From positions 1 through 9,928 of the forward strand of contig CANIXM010000039.1 of assembly GCA_947471245.1 (NCBI GenBank): a DNA stretch of 9,928 nt, in the 5' to 3' direction. Below, piece after piece: positions 1 through 6,724 of the stretch. The first letter of the stretch is position 1. Each line of letters begins with the position of its first letter. The notes under the pieces were generated by a model. It saw nothing but the letters and a program-made list of their open reading frames with translations. It was not told the origin of the DNA and searched no databases. Both the position numbers and the translations under genes were made by a program. Source of the DNA: Paludibacteraceae bacterium. Its GTDB lineage: Bacteria > Bacteroidota > Bacteroidia > Bacteroidales > Paludibacteraceae.

Positions 1-1758
1 ACTTACTCCATTCCTGCTTGGATGGCAAAAAAATATCCTGATATATTGGTGGAAAAAGCCGACGGCACCAAAATGGGATATGGCATTCGCCAAAACTTTG
101 ATATCACCAACCCCGATTACGTTCGCTTGTCGGAAAGAATCATCCGCAAAATGATGGAAAGTTGTGCTAAACACCCTGCCATCATTGGATTTCAGGTGGA
201 TAATGAACTAAGCAACTACGGCGCCAACAACAAAAGCTATTTTGATAACTTTGTGAAATATGTAAAAGAAAAATACAAAACCACCGACAATCTCAACAAA
301 TCATGGGGGCTCAATTACTGGGGTATGACGGTAAACGATTGGAACGATTTCCCTACGCGTCGCAATTCCACCAACCCGTCTTACAAGTTACAATGGGATC
401 TATTCGGACAAAAAGTGGAAGCCGATATGCTCAACTGGCAAGCTCGTATTGTAAAAGAATACCAACGTCCCGATCAGTTCATCACGCACTGCTTTATGCC
501 TTGGATTTCGAGCATAGACCAACTTCGTGGCACACAAGAAATGGAATTTCCAGCATTGAATGTATATCATGGCACTCAAGGTGGCGCAAAAGGTGAAGAC
601 GTGATGTGGTCTGACGACTATTTCCGTTCGCTGAAAAAGACCAACCACATCGTTACCGAAACCAATGCCCAAAGCACCAGTTGGGATTCACGTCAGTATC
701 CACCCTTTGACGGTCAGCCACGCTTGTTTACTTACTCACACATTGCATGTGGTGCCAATATGGTGGAATATTGGCATTGGCATTCCATCCACTGGGGACA
801 AGAGACTTATTACAAAGGCGTTCTGTCACATGACCTAGAGCCCAACCGATTCTACAAAGAAGTATCCGTGATAGGCAATGAACTAAAAAAAATCGGACCA
901 AAACTGGTAAACCTTAATATCAAAAATGACGTAGCGATACTTTATAGTCGTGAGTCTGAATTTGCGATAGGACACATGCCGCTCAAAGACGGAAACACCT
1001 ACATGGACATCTTGAAACAAATGCACAAAACAGCGTTCAGGCTCAATATTGGGACTGACTTCGTATTGGCAGAAAATGCAAACTTTGATGGCTATAAAGT
1101 ACTCATAGTGCCACCACTTTATGTGGCTACAGACAACTTGCTTAAGAAAATTTCTGATTTTGTAAAAAATGGAGGTCATGTAATCATGGCATTCAAAAGT
1201 GGATTCTGCAACGAGAACTCAGAAGTGCGTCACGTAAAAGCACCTGGTCCACTACGCGAAGCAGCCGGATTTTACTACCAAGAATTTTCGACTATCGGCA
1301 CATTGGCACTTAAAGACAATCCATTCCAAGTGAGTGATGATGCCAACAAAGTGTACAACTGGGCCGAATACCTGATTCCCGAAACGGCCAAGGTACTTGC
1401 CTATTATGCCGATCCTAACTTTGCGAAATATCCTGCCATTACCGAGAATAAATTTGGCAAGGGAAGTCTCACTTACGAGGGCTGCATCGTTTCGGATGAA
1501 ATCCAAACCAAGCTGATGCTCAACAAAGCATTGGAACTAGGCCTCACCACCAAAGATGCTATCACCTACCCCATTGTCACCAAACATGGCGTAAACGAAG
1601 CGGGAAAAACCATTCGCTATTTCTTGAATTATTCTGGCGAGGATAAAACATTTAAATACACCCAAGCTGGCGGTACCGACCTCCTTACCAACACGAAAAT
1701 AAAAACAGGTGATGACATCAAAATGACTCCTTGGGGCGTGGTGATAGTGGAAGAATAA
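1..1758 (+). CDS. GH42-type beta-galactosidase, 5'-truncated by window
   Basis: Glycoside hydrolase predicted to cleave terminal beta-galactosides with retention of configuration. The reading frame is open to base 1 (it begins TYSIPAW), so the ATG at 22 is internal; roughly the first hundred residues, including any signal peptide, are missing, and localisation cannot be judged. The TIM-barrel domain carries the family acid/base Glu in GFQVDNELSN (codon 205-207) and the probable nucleophile Glu in IVTETNAQ (codon 658-660). A WHWHSIHWGQETYYKG segment (about 770-825) fits the conserved Trp/Glu-rich part of the GH42 active site. From about 925 to 1510 it resembles the beta-galactosidase trimerisation domain, and the last 60 or so residues resemble the small C-terminal beta domain. 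The Cys cluster that binds zinc in some GH42 enzymes is not evident. Substrate is inferred from family only; another beta-linked sugar is possible. It ends 148 bp before an unrelated sigma-factor unit. Confidence 0.9.
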   Translation, partial: TYSIPAWMAKKYPDILVEKADGTKMGYGIRQNFDITNPDYVRLSERIIRKMMESCAKHPAIIGFQVDNELSNYGANNKSYFDNFVKYVKEKYKTTDNLNKSWGLNYWGMTVNDWNDFPTRRNSTNPSYKLQWDLFGQKVEADMLNWQARIVKEYQRPDQFITHCFMPWISSIDQLRGTQEMEFPALNVYHGTQGGAKGEDVMWSDDYFRSLKKTNHIVTETNAQSTSWDSRQYPPFDGQPRLFTYSHIACGANMVEYWHWHSIHWGQETYYKGVLSHDLEPNRFYKEVSVIGNELKKIGPKLVNLNIKNDVAILYSRESEFAIGHMPLKDGNTYMDILKQMHKTAFRLNIGTDFVLAENANFDGYKVLIVPPLYVATDNLLKKISDFVKNGGHVIMAFKSGFCNENSEVRHVKAPGPLREAAGFYYQEFSTIGTLALKDNPFQVSDDANKVYNWAEYLIPETAKVLAYYADPNFAKYPAITENKFGKGSLTYEGCIVSDEIQTKLMLNKALELGLTTKDAITYPIVTKHGVNEAGKTIRYFLNYSGEDKTFKYTQAGGTDLLTNTKIKTGDDIKMTPWGVVIVEE

Positions 1759-1790
1759 CCCAAACTGATACTTCTATCTCAAGACAAACA

Positions 1791-1808
1791 GTGTCAAGTA
1801 ACTGACAC
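1791..1808. repeat. Short inverted repeat between GH42 gene and sigma factor
   Basis: GTGTCA (1791-1796) and TGACAC (1803-1808) are perfect 6-bp complements around a 6-nt spacer. No T-run follows, so it is a poor intrinsic terminator. It lies 15 bp upstream of GATATTTG (1823-1830), a one-mismatch match to the TAnnTTTG -7 element, so it could be an operator for the sigma-factor unit. This is weak; a chance repeat of this size is quite possible. The rest of the 148-bp gap shows no gene. Confidence 0.3.
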
Positions 1809-1906
1809 AAAACAAAATACTGGATATTTGAAAAATATTTTCTAAGACCGTGTGATATTTCTCTTATTGCTGCGAATAATAGTTAAAACGATCAAACAAA
1901 CTCGAA

Positions 1907-2398
1907 GTGGACAAAGAGAGATTTATTGCTGTCATTAAAGCCAATCAGAACTTAATTTACAAAATCTGCCATTCTTATTGCTCCGACACTGAAGACTTTA
2001 AGGATTTGCAACAAGAGATTCTGATTCAATTATGGAATTCATTTTCAAAATTCGACGGACGCGTCAAAATTTCAACATGGATTTACAAGATTGCCCTGAA
2101 CACTGCAATTTCATTTTATCGGTCTGATAGCAGACACAGAGGTAAAAAAGTAAAAATTGACGAGTCAATTCTGTCACTCCCCAGTTTCGAGATGGATTCT
2201 GAACAGAACGAGAACATAACAATGCTCTATCATTTTATTGAGCGTCTGGGTGAATTTGATAAAGCGCTTATTCTGCTTTATCTGGACGACAACAAATACA
2301 AGGACATTGCCGAAATTCTTGGTATTTCAGAATCCAATGTAGCTACAAAAATTAATCGGATTAAAAACAGTCTGAAAGAACAGTTTAGTAACATTTAA
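1907..2398 (+). CDS. ECF-type RNA polymerase sigma factor
   Basis: A 163-residue sigma-70 family protein of the extracytoplasmic-function type, predicted to direct RNA polymerase to a specific set of promoters. Sigma region 2 spans about residues 13-75, with the DLQQEILIQLWNSFSKFDGR segment (region 2.1-2.2, core binding) and STWIYKIALNTAISFYR (region 2.3-2.4, -10 recognition). Region 4 spans about 105-157, with the helix-turn-helix YKDIAEILGISESNVATKINRIK. There is no region 1 or 3, as expected for ECF factors. The start is GTG at 1907: an in-frame stop at 1880-1882 limits upstream extension and no ATG lies between. It is followed 15 nt later by a membrane protein that probably controls it. 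Regulon and signal cannot be read from the sequence. Confidence 0.93.
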   Translation: MDKERFIAVIKANQNLIYKICHSYCSDTEDFKDLQQEILIQLWNSFSKFDGRVKISTWIYKIALNTAISFYRSDSRHRGKKVKIDESILSLPSFEMDSEQNENITMLYHFIERLGEFDKALILLYLDDNKYKDIAEILGISESNVATKINRIKNSLKEQFSNI

Positions 2399-2413
2399 AA
2401 AAAACTTGAAATC

Positions 2414-3031
2414 ATGGAATTAGACGAATTGAAAAGTGCATGGACACAGTATGATAAAAAACTCACAGAAAATCTGAAATTAAACGAAGAGTTGATTCGA
2501 AAAATGAATCTCAACCATTCAAAAAAAGAAATGCAAAAGCCACTTTTTTCTGAACTTCTCAATTTGACAACAATGTTTATATGTGTCGTTTATTTTACGG
2601 CTTCCTCTATTCGATTTATAAACGAACCAAAGTTTTGTATTCCAGGATTTATTATTGTTGCATTGTGTCTAGTTATCGTTGTTTTCTCAGTGATAAAAAC
2701 AAATAGAATTTTAAATATTGATTATTATGGCACATCCTTGATTGAACTACAAAAGGACATTTCAAATTTGAAAAAACTAATCCTAATACTTAGAAAATAC
2801 GAATTTTATTCGATTCTTATCTTTTTAATTGTGATTTTTCCTATTTCATTCAAATCCATTCTCAATATTGACATTTATCAAAATATTAAACTTTATGCAA
2901 TAGAGGTGATTATGGCTTCCTGCATAAGTTTTCCATTAACTATATGGATTAATAAATATCTTTACGACAAAAAAATTGAAAATGTAGAAAAACTTCTCGA
3001 TGATTTAAACAGATTCGAGAAAGAAGAATAA
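2414..3031 (+). CDS. Four-helix membrane protein, putative anti-sigma factor
   Basis: A 205-residue integral membrane protein with no recognised catalytic motif. The N-terminus (MELDELKSAWTQYDKKL) is a charged cytoplasmic-looking segment of about 45 residues likely to be helical. Hydrophobic stretches at about 48-68, 75-95, 130-150 and 160-182 suggest two hairpins of membrane helices; a charged loop with coiled-coil character (about 96-128) separates them, and the C-terminal tail (183-205) is highly charged. Proteins beginning MELDELKxAW are commonly found directly after ECF sigma genes in Bacteroidota, so I infer that it sequesters the upstream sigma factor at the membrane. It lacks a visible zinc anti-sigma motif (HxxxCxxC), so the assignment rests on context. 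The gene is noticeably more A/T-rich than its neighbours. A strong terminator follows 10 bp after the stop. Confidence 0.8.
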   Translation: MELDELKSAWTQYDKKLTENLKLNEELIRKMNLNHSKKEMQKPLFSELLNLTTMFICVVYFTASSIRFINEPKFCIPGFIIVALCLVIVVFSVIKTNRILNIDYYGTSLIELQKDISNLKKLILILRKYEFYSILIFLIVIFPISFKSILNIDIYQNIKLYAIEVIMASCISFPLTIWINKYLYDKKIENVEKLLDDLNRFEKEE

Positions 3032-3041
3032 CGAACAGCAG

Positions 3042-3077
3042 ATGGCGTAGGTCTCACACAGGCTTACGCCATTTTTC
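3042..3077 (+). terminator. Rho-independent terminator of the sigma/membrane-protein unit
   Basis: The left arm (3042-3053, starting ATGGCGTA) pairs with the right arm (3061-3072, ending TACGCCAT) over 12 positions, including two G-T wobbles, around a 7-nt loop TCACACA. A TTTTCTTT run follows directly. Position and shape fit the end of the upstream two-gene transcript. Confidence 0.88.
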
Positions 3078-3219
3078 TTTGTGATTTTACTACCAAAGGT
3101 AATGATACTAGTGGTTTCAGAAGATTCCAGCATTACTTTTATCCATTAGCCCACATATTCACATCTTCATTCCTACTTTTAGCACTCCCACTTAATCACC
3201 ACAACCCAGTTTTTAACAT

Positions 3220-3245
3220 TTATTTTCGGTTATAACCGAAAATAA
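3220..3245. promoter_or_regulatory. Perfect 26-bp palindrome, distal copy of paired operator
   Basis: Perfect dyad centred between 3232 and 3233, with core TTTTCGGTTATAACCGAAAA. The same core recurs 32 bp downstream (centre to centre), about three helical turns, which suggests two dimers binding the same DNA face. No T-run follows and no coding region runs into it, so it is not a terminator. It lies upstream of the AAA ATPase promoter. The binding protein is unknown. Confidence 0.75.
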
Positions 3246-3253
3246 TAGTATTA

Positions 3254-3275
3254 ATTTTCGGTTATAACCGAAAAT
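3254..3275. promoter_or_regulatory. Perfect 22-bp palindrome overlapping ATPase promoter
   Basis: Second copy of the dyad, with core CGGTTATAACCG and A/T flanks, centred between 3264 and 3265. It ends 6 bp before the -7 element at 3282-3289 and therefore covers the -33 region. A protein bound here would be expected to block RNA polymerase, so repression of the ATPase gene is the simplest reading; activation is possible. Confidence 0.8.
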
Positions 3276-3281
3276 ATCATC

Positions 3282-3289
3282 TATATTTG
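3282..3289 (+). promoter_or_regulatory. Bacteroidota -7 promoter element of ATPase gene
   Basis: TATATTTG matches the TAnnTTTG -7 consensus of Bacteroidota housekeeping promoters exactly and lies 19 nt before the ATG at 3309, giving a short leader. No clean -33 TTTG is seen; that position lies inside the palindrome at 3254-3275. Confidence 0.7.
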
Positions 3290-3308
3290 TCAAATAAAAT
3301 TCCTCCTT

Positions 3309-4436
3309 ATGATAAATAGAGATATTCTGAATGCTCTGAAAGCACGATTATTCAAGGGAAAAGTAATCATTCTGACTGGCCCAAGGCAGGTTGGAAAGAC
3401 TACATTGCTGAAACAACTGACCAATGAGTTAGACTTTAACTCGGTGATGTTTCTAAATTGTGACGAACCAGACACTTCCTATTTATTACAAAACGCAAGC
3501 TCTACACAACTGAAAAATTTAATAGGCTCCCATCGACTTATCTTGATAGATGAGGCACAAAAAGTGGACAATATAGGTCTAACGCTAAAACTGATGGTGG
3601 ACAACATCAGTGACATTCAAATAATTGCCACAGGCTCATCTGCATTTGATTTAAGAAACAAACTCAACGAACCACTAACTGGACGTAAATTCGAATATCA
3701 CCTGTATCCTTTTTCCACACGCGAACTTGCACGTAACTCTTCCATGATAGAAGAACGAAGATTACTAGAACAGCGTATGATTTATGGAATGTATCCCGAT
3801 GTAATCAATTATCCATCAGACAAACAGAGATTACTCGTGGAGCTAACAAACAGCTATTTGTTTAAAGACATATTGGCTTACAAAGATGTCAGACGACCAG
3901 AGGAACTGAATAAATTGTTACGAGCTATAGCGTTTCAAGTAGGAAGCGAGGTGTCATTTAACGAACTGGGGAGAACGCTCGGGATGGACAAAGAAACAAT
4001 AGAGCGATACATCAACCTACTAGAAAAAGTATTTGTCGTATTCCGGCTAAGTTCGTTCAGCCGAAATCTACGCAATGAGCTCAAGAAAAGTAAAAAAATC
4101 TATTTTTATGACAATGGCATACGCAATGCGTTGATCAACAATTTCGCTCCCTTGGAAATGAGAACAGATGCCGGAGCATTGTGGGAAAACTTTATTATCA
4201 GCGAGCGAAAAAAACGAAATGATTATGACGAGATATATGTAAACAGCTATTTTTGGCGCACCCAAGGTCAACAGGAAATAGACTTGGTAGAAGAAAAAGA
4301 TGGTATTTTACATGCCATTGAGTTTAAATGGAATGAAAACAAAAAATCAAAATTACCTGCCACATTTGCCAGCGCTTATCCCAAACATACATTTGACACC
4401 ATCACGCCAAGTAATTATCTGGAATTTTTGCTTTAA
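3309..4436 (+). CDS. AAA_14/DUF4143 family ATPase with nuclease-like C-terminus
   Basis: A 375-residue ATP-binding protein of a family common in Bacteroidota but functionally poorly defined. The N-terminal AAA domain has Walker A GPRQVGKTT (residues 24-32), Walker B LILIDEAQ (77-84, D81 E82) and a sensor-like IIATGSSAFDL (105-115), followed by the family segment LTGRKFEYHLYPFSTREL. A middle region (about 200-250, VSFNELGRTLGMDKETIERYINLLEK) looks like a winged helix. The C-terminal DUF4143 part resembles a PD-(D/E)XK nuclease fold: E293 in LWENF, D325 in QQEIDLV, and E338/K340 in AIEFKW are all present, so cleavage activity is possible but unproven. The gene looks single and promoter-driven, with two palindromes covering its promoter; self-repression through the winged helix is my inference. 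No signal peptide or membrane helix is visible, so it is probably cytoplasmic. ATG at 3309 is the only start consistent with the promoter. Confidence 0.9.
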   Translation: MINRDILNALKARLFKGKVIILTGPRQVGKTTLLKQLTNELDFNSVMFLNCDEPDTSYLLQNASSTQLKNLIGSHRLILIDEAQKVDNIGLTLKLMVDNISDIQIIATGSSAFDLRNKLNEPLTGRKFEYHLYPFSTRELARNSSMIEERRLLEQRMIYGMYPDVINYPSDKQRLLVELTNSYLFKDILAYKDVRRPEELNKLLRAIAFQVGSEVSFNELGRTLGMDKETIERYINLLEKVFVVFRLSSFSRNLRNELKKSKKIYFYDNGIRNALINNFAPLEMRTDAGALWENFIISERKKRNDYDEIYVNSYFWRTQGQQEIDLVEEKDGILHAIEFKWNENKKSKLPATFASAYPKHTFDTITPSNYLEFLL

Positions 4437-4507
4437 TCACATCCATTTCTTACTATTGGGGACTCGACTTACATCGAAATTTATTCGTTTATAAAACTCA
4501 AAATTTG

Positions 4508-4515
4508 TATCTTTG
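4508..4515 (+). promoter_or_regulatory. Bacteroidota -7 element of HAD-hisD-hisC unit
   Basis: TATCTTTG, followed by CAC, is an exact TAnnTTTG match 15 nt before the ATG at 4531. It decides the start of the next gene: the in-frame TTG at 4513-4515 is part of this promoter element and so cannot be translated from this transcript. A clear -33 TTTG is not seen; TTCG near 4484-4487 is the closest. Confidence 0.8.
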
Positions 4516-4530
4516 CACAAAAAGCGATTT

Positions 4531-5274
4531 ATGTTTTCCACAGCGATAGAAAAATTTATTCAAGCCAATAATTATCCGAGCTTTAAGCCCAAAGCCATAC
4601 TGTTTGATATGGACGGTGTGCTGATGGACTCTATGAAATTTCATGCAAAAGCATGGGTTGAGTCAATGGAAGAGTCAGGGTTTGAATTTTCTATCACCGA
4701 AGCCTATATGAACGAAGGCAGCACAGGTCATGCCACCATCAATCGGGTTTTCATACGCGAAAAAGGTAGAGAAGCCACGGAAGAAGAGAAGAAACGAATC
4801 TATAAATTAAAATCTGAGTGTTTTGATGCATGTGGAAAAGCCGAACGGATGCCTTACGCTTTGGAATTACTTCAAAAAATAAAAGCTGAAGGCATTGAAA
4901 TACTGGTAGTAACAGGCTCTGGGCAACCAAGTCTATTGGATGGACTGAACAACCATTTTCCAGCCATTTTCCAAAAAGACAAAATGATTACTGCCTTTGA
5001 TGTCAAGCACGGCAAACCACACCCCGAACCTTACCTGATGGCGTTGGCAAAAGCCAATGTGCAACCATGGGAAGCGGTAGTGATAGAAAATGCGCCCATG
5101 GGCGTGGAATCAAGTATAGCTGCTGGCATCTTCACCATAGCTGTCAATACAGGACCACTTGACCCGAAAATTCTTGAAGAAAAAGGTGCCAATGTGGTAT
5201 TGAGCGGGATGAAAGAATTGTATGAAAAGTGGGATGCGTTCCAACAAGCTTGGCATACTACTGCTCATTCATAA
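4531..5274 (+). CDS. HAD-superfamily phosphatase, beta-phosphoglucomutase-like subfamily
   Basis: A 247-residue cytoplasmic hydrolase predicted to dephosphorylate a small metabolite through an aspartyl-phosphate intermediate. HAD motif I is FDMDGVLMDS with nucleophile D26 and acid/base D28. Motif II is VVTGSG (T128). Motif III is the Lys in HGKPHPEPYL (K162). Motif IV is IENAPMGVESSIAAG (E186 and neighbours). The region between motifs I and II (about 35-105) is a helical cap of the C1 type, as in beta-phosphoglucomutase and phosphoglycolate phosphatase. A longer frame starts at TTG 4513, but that codon is inside the promoter -7 element, so I use ATG 4531. It sits 74 bp before hisD with no promoter or terminator visible between, so co-transcription is likely. 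Because histidine synthesis needs a histidinol-phosphate phosphatase, that role is conceivable, but the subfamily alone does not show it. Confidence 0.88.
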   Translation: MFSTAIEKFIQANNYPSFKPKAILFDMDGVLMDSMKFHAKAWVESMEESGFEFSITEAYMNEGSTGHATINRVFIREKGREATEEEKKRIYKLKSECFDACGKAERMPYALELLQKIKAEGIEILVVTGSGQPSLLDGLNNHFPAIFQKDKMITAFDVKHGKPHPEPYLMALAKANVQPWEAVVIENAPMGVESSIAAGIFTIAVNTGPLDPKILEEKGANVVLSGMKELYEKWDAFQQAWHTTAHS

Positions 5275-5348
5275 AAGAGTATAGTTACAAACAATCATTG
5301 AATCGCATTGCCCTCCCTGGGTGGAGCTTGCGAAAGAAACTTAATCTT

Positions 5349-6665
5349 ATGCAAATAATAAAATATCCAGCTCGAAGTGAATGGGCATCGCTCCTCACTC
5401 GTCCTACGTTTGACAATACATCTCTGTTTGCCACCGTTCAAAAAATTCTGGACGATGTGAAATCTCGTGGCGACAAAGCGGTGAATGAATATACCGAGCA
5501 GTTTGACAAAGTGAAAATAGCCAACTTAGAGGTCACCAAAGAAGAAATTGCAGAAGCAGATAAACTAGTTTCTCAGCAGTTGAAGCAAGCCATAGAAATG
5601 GCGCGTCGCAACATTTGGAAATTTCACAACGAACAACAACGCGACCTACCTGAAGTACAAACCTCTCCAGGCGTTTTTTGTTGGCAAAAAGCCATCGCCA
5701 TAGAGAAAGTGGGACTTTACGTACCAGGAGGAACGGCACCACTTTTTTCTACCGTGCTCATGCTCGGAATACCCGCACAAATAGCTGATTGCAAAGAAAT
5801 TATCCTCTGCACACCACCCAACAAAGAAGGAAAAATACACCCTGCAGTACTCTATGCTGCAAAAGTAGCTGGAGTGCATCGCATCTTCAAAGTAGGTGGA
5901 ACACAAGCCATTGGAGCCATGGCTTATGGCACTGAGTCAATTCCAAAAGTTTACAAAATATTTGGTCCAGGCAATCAGTACGTGACAGCTGCCAAACAAA
6001 TAGTCTCACTGCGTGATGTAGCTATAGATATGCCCGCAGGTCCATCGGAAGTAGAAGTGATAGCCGATGATTCGGCCAATCCAGCTTTCGTGGCTGCCGA
6101 CTTACTATCGCAAGCCGAACATGGCGTGGATAGCCAATCCATTCTGATAACGATTTGCGAAAATCTGGTGGAAAAAGTGCAGGAACAAGTGGCATTACAA
6201 CTAGAACAACTACCACGCAAAGAACTTGCAGCCAAAGCACTGCAAAACAGCAAAATAATCGTTGTCAAAACATTGGAAGAAGCTGTAGAAATGACCAATG
6301 AATATGCACCTGAGCACTTGATTATCTCTACTCGCTATTACATGGGAGTGGCTGCCAATATTGTAAATGCTGGTTCGGTATTCTTGGGGAATTACACACC
6401 AGAGAGTGCTGGTGATTATGCTTCAGGCACCAATCACACCTTGCCAACGAATGGTTATGCCAAAGCATACAGCGGTGTGAATTTGGACAGTTTTGTTAAG
6501 AAAGTCACCTTCCAGCAAATTTCACCCGAAGGCCTCACCAATCTGAGCAATGCCATTATCCTGATGGCCGAAAGCGAAGAACTGATGGCTCATAGCAATG
6601 CCGTAAAAGTACGCCTTGCTCACGATGATGATGAAGAACCATTTGATAATTGCACAAGAAGATAA
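5349..6665 (+). CDS. hisD: Histidinol dehydrogenase
   Basis: Catalyses the last two steps of histidine biosynthesis, the NAD-dependent four-electron oxidation of L-histidinol to L-histidine, as a zinc enzyme in the cytoplasm. Recognised by GLYVPGGTAPLFSTVLMLG (122-140), FKVGGTQAIGAMAYG (180-194) and the signature DMPAGPSEVEV...LLSQAEHG (227-258). Zinc ligands Q255, H258, D356 and H415 and catalytic E322/H323 (APEHLI) all match E. coli HisD with a constant offset of four residues. The frame opens upstream to 5229 inside the HAD gene, but those 40 residues are unlike HisD; MQIIKYP at 5349 is the normal N-terminus. The 438-residue protein has an acidic C-terminal tail (DDDEEPFDN) beyond the usual end. 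hisC follows after a 227-bp gap. Confidence 0.97.
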   Translation: MQIIKYPARSEWASLLTRPTFDNTSLFATVQKILDDVKSRGDKAVNEYTEQFDKVKIANLEVTKEEIAEADKLVSQQLKQAIEMARRNIWKFHNEQQRDLPEVQTSPGVFCWQKAIAIEKVGLYVPGGTAPLFSTVLMLGIPAQIADCKEIILCTPPNKEGKIHPAVLYAAKVAGVHRIFKVGGTQAIGAMAYGTESIPKVYKIFGPGNQYVTAAKQIVSLRDVAIDMPAGPSEVEVIADDSANPAFVAADLLSQAEHGVDSQSILITICENLVEKVQEQVALQLEQLPRKELAAKALQNSKIIVVKTLEEAVEMTNEYAPEHLIISTRYYMGVAANIVNAGSVFLGNYTPESAGDYASGTNHTLPTNGYAKAYSGVNLDSFVKKVTFQQISPEGLTNLSNAIILMAESEELMAHSNAVKVRLAHDDDEEPFDNCTRR

Positions 6666-6681
6666 AAAAAGCCCATAAATC

Positions 6682-6699
6682 CTCCGCCAGCTGGCGGAG
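6682..6699. repeat. 18-bp perfect GC-rich palindrome after hisD
   Basis: CTCCGCCAG (6682-6690) is directly followed by its exact complement CTGGCGGAG (6691-6699). As RNA it would fold as a 7-bp hairpin with a 4-nt loop. It begins 16 bp after the hisD stop and is followed by ACTTTTGAG, a short and imperfect T-run, so it may act as a weak terminator or as an mRNA 3'-end stabiliser. It could equally be a dispersed repeat. GACTTTTG at 6699-6706 is a one-mismatch -7 element and could give hisC its own weak promoter. Confidence 0.6.
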
Positions 6700-6724
6700 A
6701 CTTTTGAGTGTGTGCAAATAAAAA

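Noticed and set aside
22..24. ATG as the start of the GH42 gene
   Set aside because: The frame is open to the window edge and the preceding residues (TYSIPAW) belong to the conserved GH42 segment, so this Met is internal.
400..1506. Several antisense frames of 84-98 codons across the GH42 gene
   Set aside because: They lie fully inside a well-supported gene, lack known domains and look like shadows of its codon pattern.
3091..3101. TACC-AAA-GGTA mini-hairpin resembling the units before hisC
   Set aside because: A single copy without the 7-nt ATC linkers; likely chance.
5313..5326. CTCC...GGAG short inverted repeat between HAD and hisD, considered as a terminator
   Set aside because: Only a 4-bp stem and no T-run; it does not support separate transcription of hisD.
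5229..5348. Upstream extension of hisD overlapping the HAD gene by 46 bases
   Set aside because: The extra 40 residues do not resemble HisD, whose family N-terminus begins at MQIIKYP (5349).
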